Of a stretch of 28,724 bases of DNA, positions 1 to 8,879 are shown piece by piece. The position numbers and the translations under genes are program-made. The first letter of the stretch is position 1. Each line of letters starts with the position of its first letter. The DNA lies in assembly GCA_009693745.1 (NCBI GenBank), contig SHWR01000007.1, positions 1-28,724 on the forward strand. Reading direction: 5' to 3'. The DNA comes from Candidatus Fonsibacter sp. GTDB taxonomy: Bacteria > Pseudomonadota > Alphaproteobacteria > Pelagibacterales > Pelagibacteraceae. The notes beneath the pieces were generated by a model that was given only the letters and a program-made list of their open reading frames with translations, ran no database searches and was not told where the DNA came from.

Positions 1-1164
1 AATATACAGCCCTTTTTTGCAGATCTATATACTGGAGGAATTAGTATCGCTCACAACGGAAATCTCACTAATTCAATAATGTTAAGAGAAAAAATGATTA
101 AAGATGGAGCTATATTTCAAACTACTTCTGATACGGAAACTATAGTTCAATTAATTGCTCGTTCAAAAAGATTAAAAACTATTGATAAAATAATAGACTC
201 TTTATTTCAAATACAAGGTGGTTACGCACTTGTAATGCTTACAAATAAAAAACTAATCGGTGTAAGAGATCCTTATGGAATAAGACCTTTAGTTCTTGGT
301 AAATTAAAAAAATCATATGTGTTAGCTTCCGAAACTTGCGCATTAGATATTATTGGTGCAACTTTTATTCGTGAAATCGAGAATGGTGAAATTGTAGTTA
401 TTACAAATGGTGGTATTGAAAGCATCAAACCATTTCCAAAAATGAAATCTCGTCCATGTATATTTGAATACATATATTTTGCAAGACCTGACAGTTTAAT
501 GTCTGGTAAAAGTGTTTATGAATTTAGAAAAAACTTTGGAGAACAACTAGCAAAAGAATCTTATGTGGAGTCGGATATGGTTTCTGCAGTTCCAGATTCT
601 GGAGTACCTGCTGCAATAGGATACTCAAAAGAATCTAAAATTCCTTTTGAATTAGGATTGATAAGAAATCATTATGTAGGAAGAACTTTTATTGAGCCCA
701 CTCAGCAAATTAGACAGTTAGGAGTTAAATTAAAGCATAATCCAAATTCATCTTTAATTAAAAATAAAAGAATAATTTTAATAGACGATTCAATAGTGAG
801 GGGGAATACATCTAAAAAAATAGTGCAAATGATGTACGACGCTGGCGCAAAAGAAGTGCATATGAAAATATCTTGTCCTCCTATTATGTATCCGGATTAT
901 TATGGAATTGACACTCCAGATAAAGATCAACTTTTAGCTTCTAATATGACCTTAGATGAAATGACTAAATATATTGGTGTTAAAACTTTAAAATTCTTAT
1001 CCATAGATGGTATTTATAAAGCTATGGGTTATCAAAAACGTAATAATGCAAATCCTGAGTTTACAGATCATTATTTTACAGGAGACTATCCGATTCCTCC
1101 TCTCGATCAGTCAAATAGAAGCGTGAAAGACAATCAATTGTCTCTGTTAAGTAATATTAGATAA
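1..1164 (+). CDS. purF: Amidophosphoribosyltransferase, 5'-truncated by window edge
   Basis: Catalyses the first committed step of de novo purine synthesis, PRPP plus glutamine to 5-phosphoribosylamine, in the cytosol. Frame 1 is open from base 1, and the residues before the first in-window ATG (79) are PurF-like (QPFFAD, then GGISIAHNGNLTNS), so that ATG is internal and the true start with the catalytic N-terminal Cys lies upstream. The glutaminase end includes GVRDPYGIRPL; then come YIYFARPDS and the PRPP-binding loop ILIDDSIVRGNTS (around 779-819). Where Bacillus-type enzymes carry Fe-S cysteines near the C-terminus, this one reads DHYFTGDYP, without them, so an Fe-S cluster is not expected. 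The stop lies one base from the stop of convergent der. Identification is firm. Confidence 0.96.
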   Translation, partial: NIQPFFADLYTGGISIAHNGNLTNSIMLREKMIKDGAIFQTTSDTETIVQLIARSKRLKTIDKIIDSLFQIQGGYALVMLTNKKLIGVRDPYGIRPLVLGKLKKSYVLASETCALDIIGATFIREIENGEIVVITNGGIESIKPFPKMKSRPCIFEYIYFARPDSLMSGKSVYEFRKNFGEQLAKESYVESDMVSAVPDSGVPAAIGYSKESKIPFELGLIRNHYVGRTFIEPTQQIRQLGVKLKHNPNSSLIKNKRIILIDDSIVRGNTSKKIVQMMYDAGAKEVHMKISCPPIMYPDYYGIDTPDKDQLLASNMTLDEMTKYIGVKTLKFLSIDGIYKAMGYQKRNNANPEFTDHYFTGDYPIPPLDQSNRSVKDNQLSLLSNIR

Positions 1165-1165
1165 T

Positions 1166-1999
1166 TTAATATTTTTTAGATTTAAAAGGATTGTCTGCAC
1201 TCACAAATTTTAAAAAAATTTTAAAACCCCTAATATTAAATTTTTTACATAAATTTTTTGATAAATATTTTTGATAATCCGATGAAAGCTTATTAACTTG
1301 GTTTCCAAAAATTTTGAAAATAATGGGTCTTGTGCTCACTTGTTTAATATATTTAATTTTTGGACGAAATCTCGAATATACAGGAATTTTATTTTTATTT
1401 ATTGCCTCCTGTAAAGCTTGATTTAAATCTTTATTATCAAAATTTTTTCTTAAACGGGAATGTATACTAATTACTTCATCAAATATTTTTTTAGGAAATT
1501 CTAATTTTAAAGAACAGATACTAAATGGGTCTGCTAATAAAGCGTCGGAAAATAGATTTTTTATATAATAGATATATTCATTCTTAATTTTTTTTAATTC
1601 ATCAACTAAATCAATTTTATTAATGACAAAAATTAAACCTTTGCCTTTATCTAGTACTAATCTACAAATTTGTTTATCTGTTTTTGTAAATTCTTTATCG
1701 GCTTCAATCATGAACAAAACAACGTCTGCAAGATAAATTGCTTTTAAGCTTTCTTTTGTTATATATTGCTGCACATCAGATTTTGATTTCCCTTTTCTTT
1801 TTAATCCTCCAGAATCAATTAATTTAAAAATTCTATTTTTATAAGAAACGTTATCTATAAAAAGATCTTTTGTTGTTCCTGGTATCTCGCTAACAGGCGA
1901 TAAATCTTTATTTAAAACTTTATTAAAAAAAGTCGATTTACCTACATTAGGCTTTCCCACTATTGCAAGAGTAATAACTCCTGATGATATTTTATCCAT
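1166..1999 (-). CDS. der: Single-G-domain Der (EngA) GTPase: G2 plus KH-like domain only
   Basis: Der is a ribosome-assembly GTPase acting on the 50S subunit. Normal Der has two G domains and a C-terminal KH-like domain in roughly 430-490 residues; this one has 277. Visible motifs: P-loop GKPNVGKS (15-22), switch PGTT (40-43), G3 DSGG (62-65) followed by LKRKGK, and G4 NKID (127-130). The RKGK stretch after G3 and the ...KESLKAI...ADVVLFMIEA pattern match the second G domain (E. coli DTAGVRKRGK), not the first. The C-terminus (about 195-277) is KH-like, with the GNQVNKLSSDYQKYL and ADNPF signatures. The ATG overlaps the bamB stop (TAATG), so no room remains for a first G domain. The yfgM-bamB-der order is the classical one. 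The family call is firm; functional sufficiency of the short form is inference. Confidence 0.88.
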   Translation of the reverse strand: MDKISSGVITLAIVGKPNVGKSTFFNKVLNKDLSPVSEIPGTTKDLFIDNVSYKNRIFKLIDSGGLKRKGKSKSDVQQYITKESLKAIYLADVVLFMIEADKEFTKTDKQICRLVLDKGKGLIFVINKIDLVDELKKIKNEYIYYIKNLFSDALLADPFSICSLKLEFPKKIFDEVISIHSRLRKNFDNKDLNQALQEAINKNKIPVYSRFRPKIKYIKQVSTRPIIFKIFGNQVNKLSSDYQKYLSKNLCKKFNIRGFKIFLKFVSADNPFKSKKY

Positions 2000-3330
2000 T
2001 AATTTAGTATTATTAATTCCGAAGAACGATTAAGAAATAAAATTTTATTATAAACTATAATTGGCGCTCTTGATAATTGGTTATTAATTTTTTTGCTAGA
2101 AATATATTTTCCGTCTATTGCTGAAATTTTAAAAATATAACCGCTTGAAGAAGATAAATACAGATGGCCACTTCCTAACAAAAGACCAAAATGATCATTG
2201 TTTATTGGCTTTGAAAATATTCCAACATTAGATCCCTCAATAATTGATTTTGAGTATTTATTTAAATTTAAAGACCATAAAATACTTCCGTTAGTTTTGT
2301 TAAATGCAACAACATAAGCATTTTCAGTTAAAACAAATAAATATTTATCTGTAATAATATGATTTTGAATTGACAATAATTTTTGAATCCATTTTATTTC
2401 CCCTGTTTCAAGGTTAAAATTTAATAAATCACCACTATTAGAAGAAACATAAACATCTTTTTTATCAATTAAAATATTTGAAATTTTAAAAACTAAATTA
2501 GTGGAAATACTATTTTGAGATAAAATATTTTTAGTCCAGATAATAACCTGCTGGTCTAGATCAATAGCTGTTATATCTCCAACATCATTAGAAAATAATA
2601 AATTATTATCATATATTGAAATATTACTTGATCTTGATGGTTTGATTAAACCAGATAAAGATTCAAAGCTCCATATTTTCTGACCGTCAGATGGATTAAA
2701 AGCATAAAGACGACTGTTTTGATTTACAGCATATAAGACACCTTTATGAAAATTTAAATGCGATGAAAATGGAACTCCATAATTTTGCTGCCAAAGAGTT
2801 TTTCCTGTCTGAATATCAATTGAATAAATAAATCCTAAATTATCAGCCGCATACAAAACATCGCCATTTAAAAATAATGCAATATTTTTTGGATAATTAT
2901 TATAAGAACTTTCATATATTTTTAATTCCCAAATAGTCTTTTGGCTATTTATATCAAATTTATAAATCTTCCCTTTTTCATCGCTAAAAAAGACAAAATT
3001 CTCAAATCCTAATATTGAACCAGTATCATTATTTTCGTTTATATAATCACCTATTTTTTTTTTAAAAACATCACGAAATTTTCCTTCATAAACTAAATGT
3101 TCATAAAAATTATTTGAAGAAAAGTGCTCATATGACCATTTCTTATTGAGTTGGGGCTGATTTAATTGCATAATTGATTTAGAATCAATTTCTTTATCAA
3201 AAACATTGTTCACTTCAAAAACATTTATTTTTTCACCTTGTTTCTTAAAAATCTCAAGATCTACTTTTTTATTTTTGTCAGTTGTACATGAAAAAATTAA
3301 TATAGAGAAAAAAATTATAAGTAATTTCAT
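1999..3330 (-). CDS. bamB: Outer-membrane assembly lipoprotein BamB
   Basis: BamB is the beta-propeller lipoprotein of the BAM complex that inserts outer-membrane proteins. The N-terminus is a lipoprotein signal: a short basic start, a hydrophobic stretch and lipobox LIFSC with Cys15 as the lipidated residue. The body carries repeated PQQ-like blades ending in G-x-x-x-W motifs (GKTLWQQ, GQKIWSF, GEIKWIQ, GSILWSL), as expected for a beta-propeller. At 443 residues it is somewhat longer than E. coli BamB, mostly through a polar linker after the lipid anchor. It abuts the yfgM-like gene directly and its stop overlaps the der start by one base. Residue-level partner contacts cannot be judged here. 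Confidence 0.9.
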   Translation of the reverse strand: MKLLIIFFSILIFSCTTDKNKKVDLEIFKKQGEKINVFEVNNVFDKEIDSKSIMQLNQPQLNKKWSYEHFSSNNFYEHLVYEGKFRDVFKKKIGDYINENNDTGSILGFENFVFFSDEKGKIYKFDINSQKTIWELKIYESSYNNYPKNIALFLNGDVLYAADNLGFIYSIDIQTGKTLWQQNYGVPFSSHLNFHKGVLYAVNQNSRLYAFNPSDGQKIWSFESLSGLIKPSRSSNISIYDNNLLFSNDVGDITAIDLDQQVIIWTKNILSQNSISTNLVFKISNILIDKKDVYVSSNSGDLLNFNLETGEIKWIQKLLSIQNHIITDKYLFVLTENAYVVAFNKTNGSILWSLNLNKYSKSIIEGSNVGIFSKPINNDHFGLLLGSGHLYLSSSSGYIFKISAIDGKYISSKKINNQLSRAPIIVYNKILFLNRSSELIILN

Positions 3331-3963
3331 TTATTTTATATCTTTAATTTTTTTTTCTAAATCTTTTTTAAAAATTTCAGGAATATCTGAAACTTTAATA
3401 GCCTGATCGTAAATATCTTTTGCTTTAATTTTTTGTCCCTTGCTTAAATAAAAATCACCTAATATTTCTAATGACAAAACTCTCCATGGTGAATTTTTAA
3501 AATCTCCAGGATTTAATAAATTTAAAAATTGCACTTCATCTAAATTATCAAAAGCTAATAAAGCTTTTTTAATTTTAAATAAATCTTTATCATTTTTTTC
3601 TACATTAGACTTAATTGCATAATCCAGGATTGAAATTTGTTCATTTTTATTTTCTTTTGATAATTCCAGTAGTTTTGAAATTGCTAATACTTTGTATAGA
3701 TTAATTTTAGAGTCTTTTAAAATTTCTAGTCTTTTTTTTGCCTCGTCAATTTTTTTATCATTAATAAGGCTTGAAATTACTACATATTCTTGTGTATATT
3801 TTTTTGCTCTATTTTCAAAAATAATATTTTTACTAGCCACAAAAACTATTATTAAAAAAATTAAAAAAAATAAAATAATAATTACAAATTTATATTTTTT
3901 AAAAAAATTTATAAATTTATCTAGTATTAAATCTTTTTCTATTTCATTGAAAATTTGATTCAT
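3331..3963 (-). CDS. YfgM-like inner-membrane TPR protein
   Basis: A 210-residue protein with a cytosolic N-terminal stretch, one strong transmembrane segment (about residues 26-46, rich in I, F, L and V) and a large helical, charged remainder consistent with TPR-type repeats (for example SLEILGDFYLSKGQKIKAKDIYDQA near the C-terminus). This matches the YfgM family, which in E. coli is an ancillary SecYEG/PpiD-associated factor with its TPR domain in the periplasm. Position supports it: the gene lies immediately upstream of bamB and der, as in many proteobacteria. The start overlaps the panB stop by four bases (ATGA). Sequence identity to E. coli is low, so the call rests on topology and context. 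Confidence 0.75.
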   Translation of the reverse strand: MNQIFNEIEKDLILDKFINFFKKYKFVIIILFFLIFLIIVFVASKNIIFENRAKKYTQEYVVISSLINDKKIDEAKKRLEILKDSKINLYKVLAISKLLELSKENKNEQISILDYAIKSNVEKNDKDLFKIKKALLAFDNLDEVQFLNLLNPGDFKNSPWRVLSLEILGDFYLSKGQKIKAKDIYDQAIKVSDIPEIFKKDLEKKIKDIK

Positions 3964-4760
3964 GAAATTTTATACATATTTTTAATATTTGGAAAATTAT
4001 TATTTTTTAAATCTTTTACAAATTTTTTTATACAATTCTCAGTTCTTTCCTTAAAATTGTCATACATTTTAACAAACTTAGGAGGTCTTTCTGAAAATCC
4101 TAGTAGATCTTCTGTAACTAAAATTTGTCCATCGCATTTATTTGACGCACCTATTCCTATGGTTGGAATATTTACGCTTTGATTAATCTTATCTGCTAAA
4201 TCTTTAATAACGCATTCCACGACTAATGAAAAAGCTCCTGCTTTTTCTATAAAAATAGAATCTTTAACAATTTGATTAAAACTTAAAAAATCTTTTCCTC
4301 TAACTCTATAATCTGATTTTTTTCTTACACTTTGCGGCAAAAGTCCTACGTGCCCCATGACCGGTATATGATTACTAACTAAATATTTAATAGTTTCATA
4401 AACTTTAACCCCCCCTTCAACTTTAACTGCATCACAATCTGTTTCTTTCATAATTATTTTTGCATTTCTTAAAGCTATTTTTGGATTCTTTTCATAAGTT
4501 CCGATTGGCATATCAACAACGAATAAGCTCTTATTAACACCTCTCCTTACTGCTTTGCCATGCATGATCATCATTTCTAAAGTCACTTCTCTTGTAGATT
4601 TCATTCCGTGCAACACCATACCCAATGAATCACCGACTAGAATTACATCACAATATTTATCTAAAATTTCAGCCATTGGCGTCGTATAGGCTGTTAAACA
4701 AACTAACGGTTTTTTAAATTTTTTGAATTTAATATTATTTATTGTTAATTTTTTTTTCAT
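3960..4760 (-). CDS. panB: 3-methyl-2-oxobutanoate hydroxymethyltransferase
   Basis: Ketopantoate hydroxymethyltransferase uses 5,10-methylene-THF to convert 2-oxoisovalerate to ketopantoate, the first step toward pantothenate and CoA. The hallmarks are clear: LTAYTTPMAEILD, DVILVGDSLGMVLHG, TREVTLEMMIMHGKAVRRG, VDMPIGTYE, GHVGLLPQSV and GIGASNKCDGQILV. I chose the ATG at 4760 (protein starts MKKKLTIN, about 266 residues, typical for PanB). A GTG at 4775 is in frame but would overlap guaA and add residues outside the family's usual start. The gene begins five bases after the guaA stop and overlaps the next gene by four bases, so it probably shares the guaB-guaA transcript. panC is not in the window. 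Confidence 0.95.
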   Translation of the reverse strand: MKKKLTINNIKFKKFKKPLVCLTAYTTPMAEILDKYCDVILVGDSLGMVLHGMKSTREVTLEMMIMHGKAVRRGVNKSLFVVDMPIGTYEKNPKIALRNAKIIMKETDCDAVKVEGGVKVYETIKYLVSNHIPVMGHVGLLPQSVRKKSDYRVRGKDFLSFNQIVKDSIFIEKAGAFSLVVECVIKDLADKINQSVNIPTIGIGASNKCDGQILVTEDLLGFSERPPKFVKMYDNFKERTENCIKKFVKDLKNNNFPNIKNMYKIS

Positions 4761-4765
4761 ACATA

Positions 4766-6328
4766 TTATTCCCACTCAATTGTTGCCGGCGGTTTAGAAG
4801 TAATATCATAAACAACTCTATTAATGCCTTTTACATTATTAATAATTTTACTGGAAATCTCTGACAAATCTTTATTTTTAAAATTATAAAAGTCAGCTGT
4901 CATTCCATCATGCGAGGTAACGGCTCTTAATGAGCATGCAAATTCATATGTTTTGGAATCGCCCATAACACCTACAGTTTTTATTGGTAATAACACGGTA
5001 AATGCTTGCCAAATTTTTTTATAAAGATTTCTTTTTCTTAATTCATTAATAAAAACACTATCTGCTTCTTGTAAAATTTTAACTTTAATTTTATCAACTT
5101 TTCCAGGAATTCTAATTGCTAAACCAGGACCAGGAAAAGGATGTCTAAAAATAATTTCTTTAGATAATTTTAAACTAGCGCCTATTTTTCTTACTTCATC
5201 TTTAAACAGCTCTCTAAACGGTTCTATTAATTTAAATTTCATTTTTTTTGGTAAGCCTCCAACGTTATGATGAGATTTAATTACTGAAGAAGGCCCTCCA
5301 TGAGGACTTTGGCTTTCAATAACATCTGGATATAAAGTTCCTTGTGCTAAATATTTAATTTTTTTAAATTTTTTTGATTCTCTTTCAAAAATTTTAATAA
5401 AGATTTTACCAATAATTTTTCTTTTAGTTTCAGGATCAGAAATATTTTTTAAAGCTTTTAAGAAAATTAAAGATGCATCGACATAATTTAATTTTACTTT
5501 ATAATTTTTTCTAAAAACATTAATTACTTCTAATGCTTCATTTTTTCTCAACAATCCTGTGTTTATAAAAAAACAATGTAATTTTTTTCCAATTGCTTTA
5601 TACAATAAAGCAGCTAAAACACTACTATCAACGCCCCCAGATAAAGCACACAAAATATTCTCGTTACCGACTTCAGATTTAATATTTTGTATTAAATAAT
5701 TTATTTGATTTTTTGAATTCCAATTTTTTCTTAATTTACAAATGTTAAATAGAAAATTATTAAATAAAATTTTTCCATTAGTAGTATGAATTACTTCTGG
5801 GTGAAATTGAACTCCATAGATTTTTTTTTTTTGATTCTGTATAATTGTATATTTATAATCATCGCTTGAAGCCACTCCTTGAAAACCCTTAGGTAATTTT
5901 GTCACTACATCATTATGATTCATCCATACCTGTGTTTTTTTATCTTTATTGAAAAATTTTTTTGTTAAAATTGATGATTTATTACTAAAAATATCACATC
6001 TCCCAAATTCACTCTTTTTATAATTTTTAACTACGCCTCCAAATTCTTTTGCTAACAATTGATGCCCATAACAGATGCCAAGAATAGGTTTATTAAAATT
6101 TAATGTATTTTTTGGAATTCCTAAGTATGAAGTTTTAGTAATTGATAAAGGACCGCCTGATAGAATAATTCCTTTTAAATTAGATTCATTTCTTAAATCT
6201 TTAATTTTATAACAGCTAATAATTTCGCAATAAATACCTAACTCTCTAGTTCTTCTAGCAATAAGTTGTGTAGTTTGGGATCCAAAATCTATTATGACTA
6301 TTTTGTCTATATAAGAAATATCTTTCAT
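4766..6328 (-). CDS. guaA: GMP synthase (glutamine-hydrolysing)
   Basis: Converts XMP to GMP using ATP and glutamine; the second step of the IMP-to-GMP branch, following GuaB, which is encoded just upstream. The class I glutamine amidotransferase domain is in the N-terminal third: ILSGGP, nucleophile elbow GICYGHQL with catalytic Cys, and GVQFHPEV with the His/Glu pair. The ATP pyrophosphatase domain carries the P-loop LSGGVDSSV, and the C-terminal dimerisation domain ends YDITSKPPATIEWE, the family's characteristic tail. The length of 520 residues is normal. The start overlaps the stop of the preceding TPR gene by one base (TAATG), suggesting translational coupling. Confidence 0.98.
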   Translation of the reverse strand: MKDISYIDKIVIIDFGSQTTQLIARRTRELGIYCEIISCYKIKDLRNESNLKGIILSGGPLSITKTSYLGIPKNTLNFNKPILGICYGHQLLAKEFGGVVKNYKKSEFGRCDIFSNKSSILTKKFFNKDKKTQVWMNHNDVVTKLPKGFQGVASSDDYKYTIIQNQKKKIYGVQFHPEVIHTTNGKILFNNFLFNICKLRKNWNSKNQINYLIQNIKSEVGNENILCALSGGVDSSVLAALLYKAIGKKLHCFFINTGLLRKNEALEVINVFRKNYKVKLNYVDASLIFLKALKNISDPETKRKIIGKIFIKIFERESKKFKKIKYLAQGTLYPDVIESQSPHGGPSSVIKSHHNVGGLPKKMKFKLIEPFRELFKDEVRKIGASLKLSKEIIFRHPFPGPGLAIRIPGKVDKIKVKILQEADSVFINELRKRNLYKKIWQAFTVLLPIKTVGVMGDSKTYEFACSLRAVTSHDGMTADFYNFKNKDLSEISSKIINNVKGINRVVYDITSKPPATIEWE

Positions 6329-6753
6329 TATTTCTTGTCAATTATGATCATTTTCGATAAATCGTTCCTCTTTGAGCATAATTCTTTGCATACTTTTGAA
6401 AAAACTAAATTACTTTCTTGAGCTTTCTTAAAATCACCCTCTTCAATATTTAGTAAAATTTTTAAATAAAGGGCCTCTTCATTTTTTGGATTTAAAACCA
6501 AAACTGTATCTAAATAATTTTTTTGTTGGCTATTATCTTTGTTAATTACTGATATTTTTGACAAGTATAAATATGATTTCTCATTCTTAGTATTAAACAC
6601 AATGTCTTTTTCAAAATAATATTTTGCTTCTTTATAATCATTTTGACTAAAAAACTTCATACCTTGATTGAAATAATCAAGATTTGCAGCATAACTTTTT
6701 AAAGCTAAAGTGCAAAAAAATATTGATAATAAATATTTAAAATATTTTATCAT
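6328..6753 (-). CDS. Small secreted TPR-containing protein
   Basis: 141 residues, not assignable to a named family. The N-terminus is a Sec signal peptide (basic MIKYFK, hydrophobic core, probable cleavage after SYA near residue 22), so the mature part should be periplasmic. The mature protein holds two or three TPR-like helical hairpins (NQGMKFFSQNDYKEAKYYFE, then NEEALYLKILLNIEEGDFKK). Two cysteines near residues 124 and 128 (CKELC) could form a disulfide. It sits between guaB (two-base gap) and guaA (one-base overlap), so it is co-expressed with GMP synthesis, but nothing in it suggests a nucleotide-related role. Confidence 0.78.
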   Translation of the reverse strand: MIKYFKYLLSIFFCTLALKSYAANLDYFNQGMKFFSQNDYKEAKYYFEKDIVFNTKNEKSYLYLSKISVINKDNSQQKNYLDTVLVLNPKNEEALYLKILLNIEEGDFKKAQESNLVFSKVCKELCSKRNDLSKMIIIDKK

Positions 6754-6755
6754 AA

Positions 6756-8210
6756 TTAACTTTCAAACGGATAATTAGGAGACTGTTTTGTAATTTGTAT
6801 ATCGTGCACATGACTTTCTTTTAATCCCGAATTTGTAATTTTAACAAATTTTGCTTTTTTCTTTAGTTCTAAAATATTTTTAGCTCCAATATAACCCATT
6901 GATGCTTTTAATCCTCCAATAAGTTGATGAATAACTACTCTAACAGGTCCTTTGTAAGGAACTCTGCCTTCAATTCCTTCGGGTACTAATTTTAATGAAT
7001 CGTTAATTTCTTCTTGAAAATATCTATCAGCAGATCCTCTCGACATTGCTCCTATAGAACCCATTCCTCTATAAGATTTATAACTTCTGCCTTGGTAATA
7101 AAAAACATCTCCTGGACTTTCTTCCGTTCCTGCAAATAGGGATCCGATCATTACCGCATCCGCTCCCGCTCCTATAGCTTTAGCGATATCGCCTGAATAT
7201 CGTATTCCACCGTCTGCTATTATTTTAATTTTTTTATTTTTTATGGATTTTGCGACATTGTATATTGCTGAAAATTGAGGAACTCCTACTCCAGCAACAA
7301 TTCTTGTGGTACAAATTGATCCTGGTCCTATACCAACTTTTACTGCATCGGCTCCATAGTCAACTAATGCTTTCGCTCCATCAGCTGTAGCTATATTTCC
7401 AGCTATTATTGTTGTCTTAATTTTTTTTTTAATTTTCTCTAATGTTTTTAATACAGAAACTGAATGTCCATGCGCTGTGTCCAAAATAATTACATCTACT
7501 CCTGCTTCTGCTAACTGCTCTGCTCTTTGAAAACTTTCTGGTCCAGTTCCAACCGCTGCAGCAACTACTAATGATCCTTTTTTGTCTTTAGCAGCCTCTG
7601 GATAAATCTGAGATTTTTGTATATCTTTTACAGTAATCAGCCCTTTGCACTTAAAATTATTATCTATTATAATTAATTTTTCTATTTTGTTTTTAAATAA
7701 GATTTTTTTAGCTTCTGTTAATGATGTTCCAACCTTTGCTGTAACTAGCTCTTTAGTCATTAAATCTTTAACTTTAATTTTTTTATCAGTTACAAATCTA
7801 ACGTCTCGATTAGTTAAAATTCCAACTAATTTAAGATTTTTATTAACAACTAAAATTCCTGATATTTTATGATTTTTCATTAGTTCTGTTGCTTCAAACA
7901 ATGAGGCTTCAGCATCAATCGTAATAGGGTCAATAACCATTCCTGATTCAAATCTTTTAACTAATTTAATTTGGTTGGCCTGATCTTCTATGCTCATATT
8001 TTTATGAATACATGCCATTCCTCCTGATTGAGCCATAGCTATTGCCAATCTATATTCTGAAACAGTGTCCATTGCAGAAGCAATAAGAGGTATTCCAAGT
8101 GTTACAGATGATGATATTTGAGTAGAAACTATAGTCTCTTTGGGTAAAACAGAAGAATGCCTTGGTTCAAGCAAGACATCGTCAAAAGTTAATGCTTCAT
8201 AGATTTCCAT
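6756..8210 (-). CDS. guaB: Inosine-5'-monophosphate dehydrogenase
   Basis: NAD-dependent oxidation of IMP to XMP, the committed step of GMP synthesis. The 484-residue protein has the standard plan: an N-terminal barrel segment (LTFDDVLLEPRHSSVLP), a tandem CBS insert at about residues 90-205 (ISGILVVNKN...VGILTNRDVRF), then the rest of the TIM barrel with the NAD site (ILDTAHGHS) and the catalytic loop GIGPGSICTTRIVAGVGVPQ. The nucleotide and flap signatures GSLFAGTEESPG and YRGMGS are intact. The guaB gene lies 30 bases after rlmE, in line with the same operon, and precedes guaA with one small gene between. Confidence 0.98.
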   Translation of the reverse strand: MEIYEALTFDDVLLEPRHSSVLPKETIVSTQISSSVTLGIPLIASAMDTVSEYRLAIAMAQSGGMACIHKNMSIEDQANQIKLVKRFESGMVIDPITIDAEASLFEATELMKNHKISGILVVNKNLKLVGILTNRDVRFVTDKKIKVKDLMTKELVTAKVGTSLTEAKKILFKNKIEKLIIIDNNFKCKGLITVKDIQKSQIYPEAAKDKKGSLVVAAAVGTGPESFQRAEQLAEAGVDVIILDTAHGHSVSVLKTLEKIKKKIKTTIIAGNIATADGAKALVDYGADAVKVGIGPGSICTTRIVAGVGVPQFSAIYNVAKSIKNKKIKIIADGGIRYSGDIAKAIGAGADAVMIGSLFAGTEESPGDVFYYQGRSYKSYRGMGSIGAMSRGSADRYFQEEINDSLKLVPEGIEGRVPYKGPVRVVIHQLIGGLKASMGYIGAKNILELKKKAKFVKITNSGLKESHVHDIQITKQSPNYPFES

Positions 8211-8240
8211 ATATAAATTTATTATATTAGAAACTTGAAG

Positions 8241-8879
8241 TCAAATAGTTTTTAAATTTCTGCATAATAAATACATTTCCCTAGATTCTTTTCTGCTAGA
8301 ATCTGGTTTAATTCTTTCGATATTTTTAAAGGAATCTTTGGCATTTTTAATTAAGATATTTTCATCTTTTCCACTAAAAATTTTTACTAATAAAGAGGAT
8401 TTTGGTTTCAAAATTACTCTAGATAAATTAACAACGTCTAACGCTATAGAATTTGTTTTTATTGCATCTAAATCTTTATTTCCCGTTGTATTAACAGCCA
8501 TATCCGATAATAGAATATCGACTTTATTTTGATCAAAAAAATTTTTAATAAAATCAAAAAAATCAGATTCGTTAAAATCTTTCTTATAAAAAAAAATATT
8601 ATCAATTTTATCCATATCTAAAATATCTATAGATAAATTTTTGCCACTTTTATTAAACTCAGAACAAACTTGAGACCATCCTCCTGGTGCACTGCCTAAG
8701 TCTACAATATTTAAATTATTTTTTAAAAATTTAAATTTTTTATTTATTTCTATTAATTTAAAAGCCGATCTAGATCGGTATCCTTTTTGTTTTGCTAATT
8801 TGGTATAAGGATCGCTTAATTGTCTTACAATCCAATTTTTAGAACTTGCTGTAAGATTTTTATTTTTAAATTTTTTCAA
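8241..8879 (-). CDS. rlmE: 23S rRNA (uridine-2'-O-)-methyltransferase RlmE (FtsJ)
   Basis: SAM-dependent 2'-O-methylation of a uridine in the A-loop of 23S rRNA (U2552 in E. coli), a late step of 50S assembly. Length (212 residues) is typical. Seen: RSRSAFKLIEIN with the first catalytic Lys, SAM motif VDLGSAPGGWSQV, LLSDMAVNTTGNKDLD with the catalytic Asp, LVKIFSGKDE with the second Lys, and the terminal RKESREMYLLCR with the catalytic Glu. The K-D-K-E tetrad is therefore complete. The start overlaps the end of the upstream glycosyltransferase-like gene by four bases. Der, encoded at the far end of the same gene run, also acts on the large subunit. Confidence 0.95.
   Translation of the reverse strand: MKKFKNKNLTASSKNWIVRQLSDPYTKLAKQKGYRSRSAFKLIEINKKFKFLKNNLNIVDLGSAPGGWSQVCSEFNKSGKNLSIDILDMDKIDNIFFYKKDFNESDFFDFIKNFFDQNKVDILLSDMAVNTTGNKDLDAIKTNSIALDVVNLSRVILKPKSSLLVKIFSGKDENILIKNAKDSFKNIERIKPDSSRKESREMYLLCRNLKTI

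Noticed and set aside
79..81. ATG at 79 as the purF start
   Set aside because: The upstream in-frame residues from base 1 are clearly PurF sequence, so the gene is cut by the window edge rather than starting here.
4758..4775. GTG start for panB at 4775
   Set aside because: It overlaps guaA and adds five residues; the ATG at 4760 fits the family start and lies five bases after the guaA stop.
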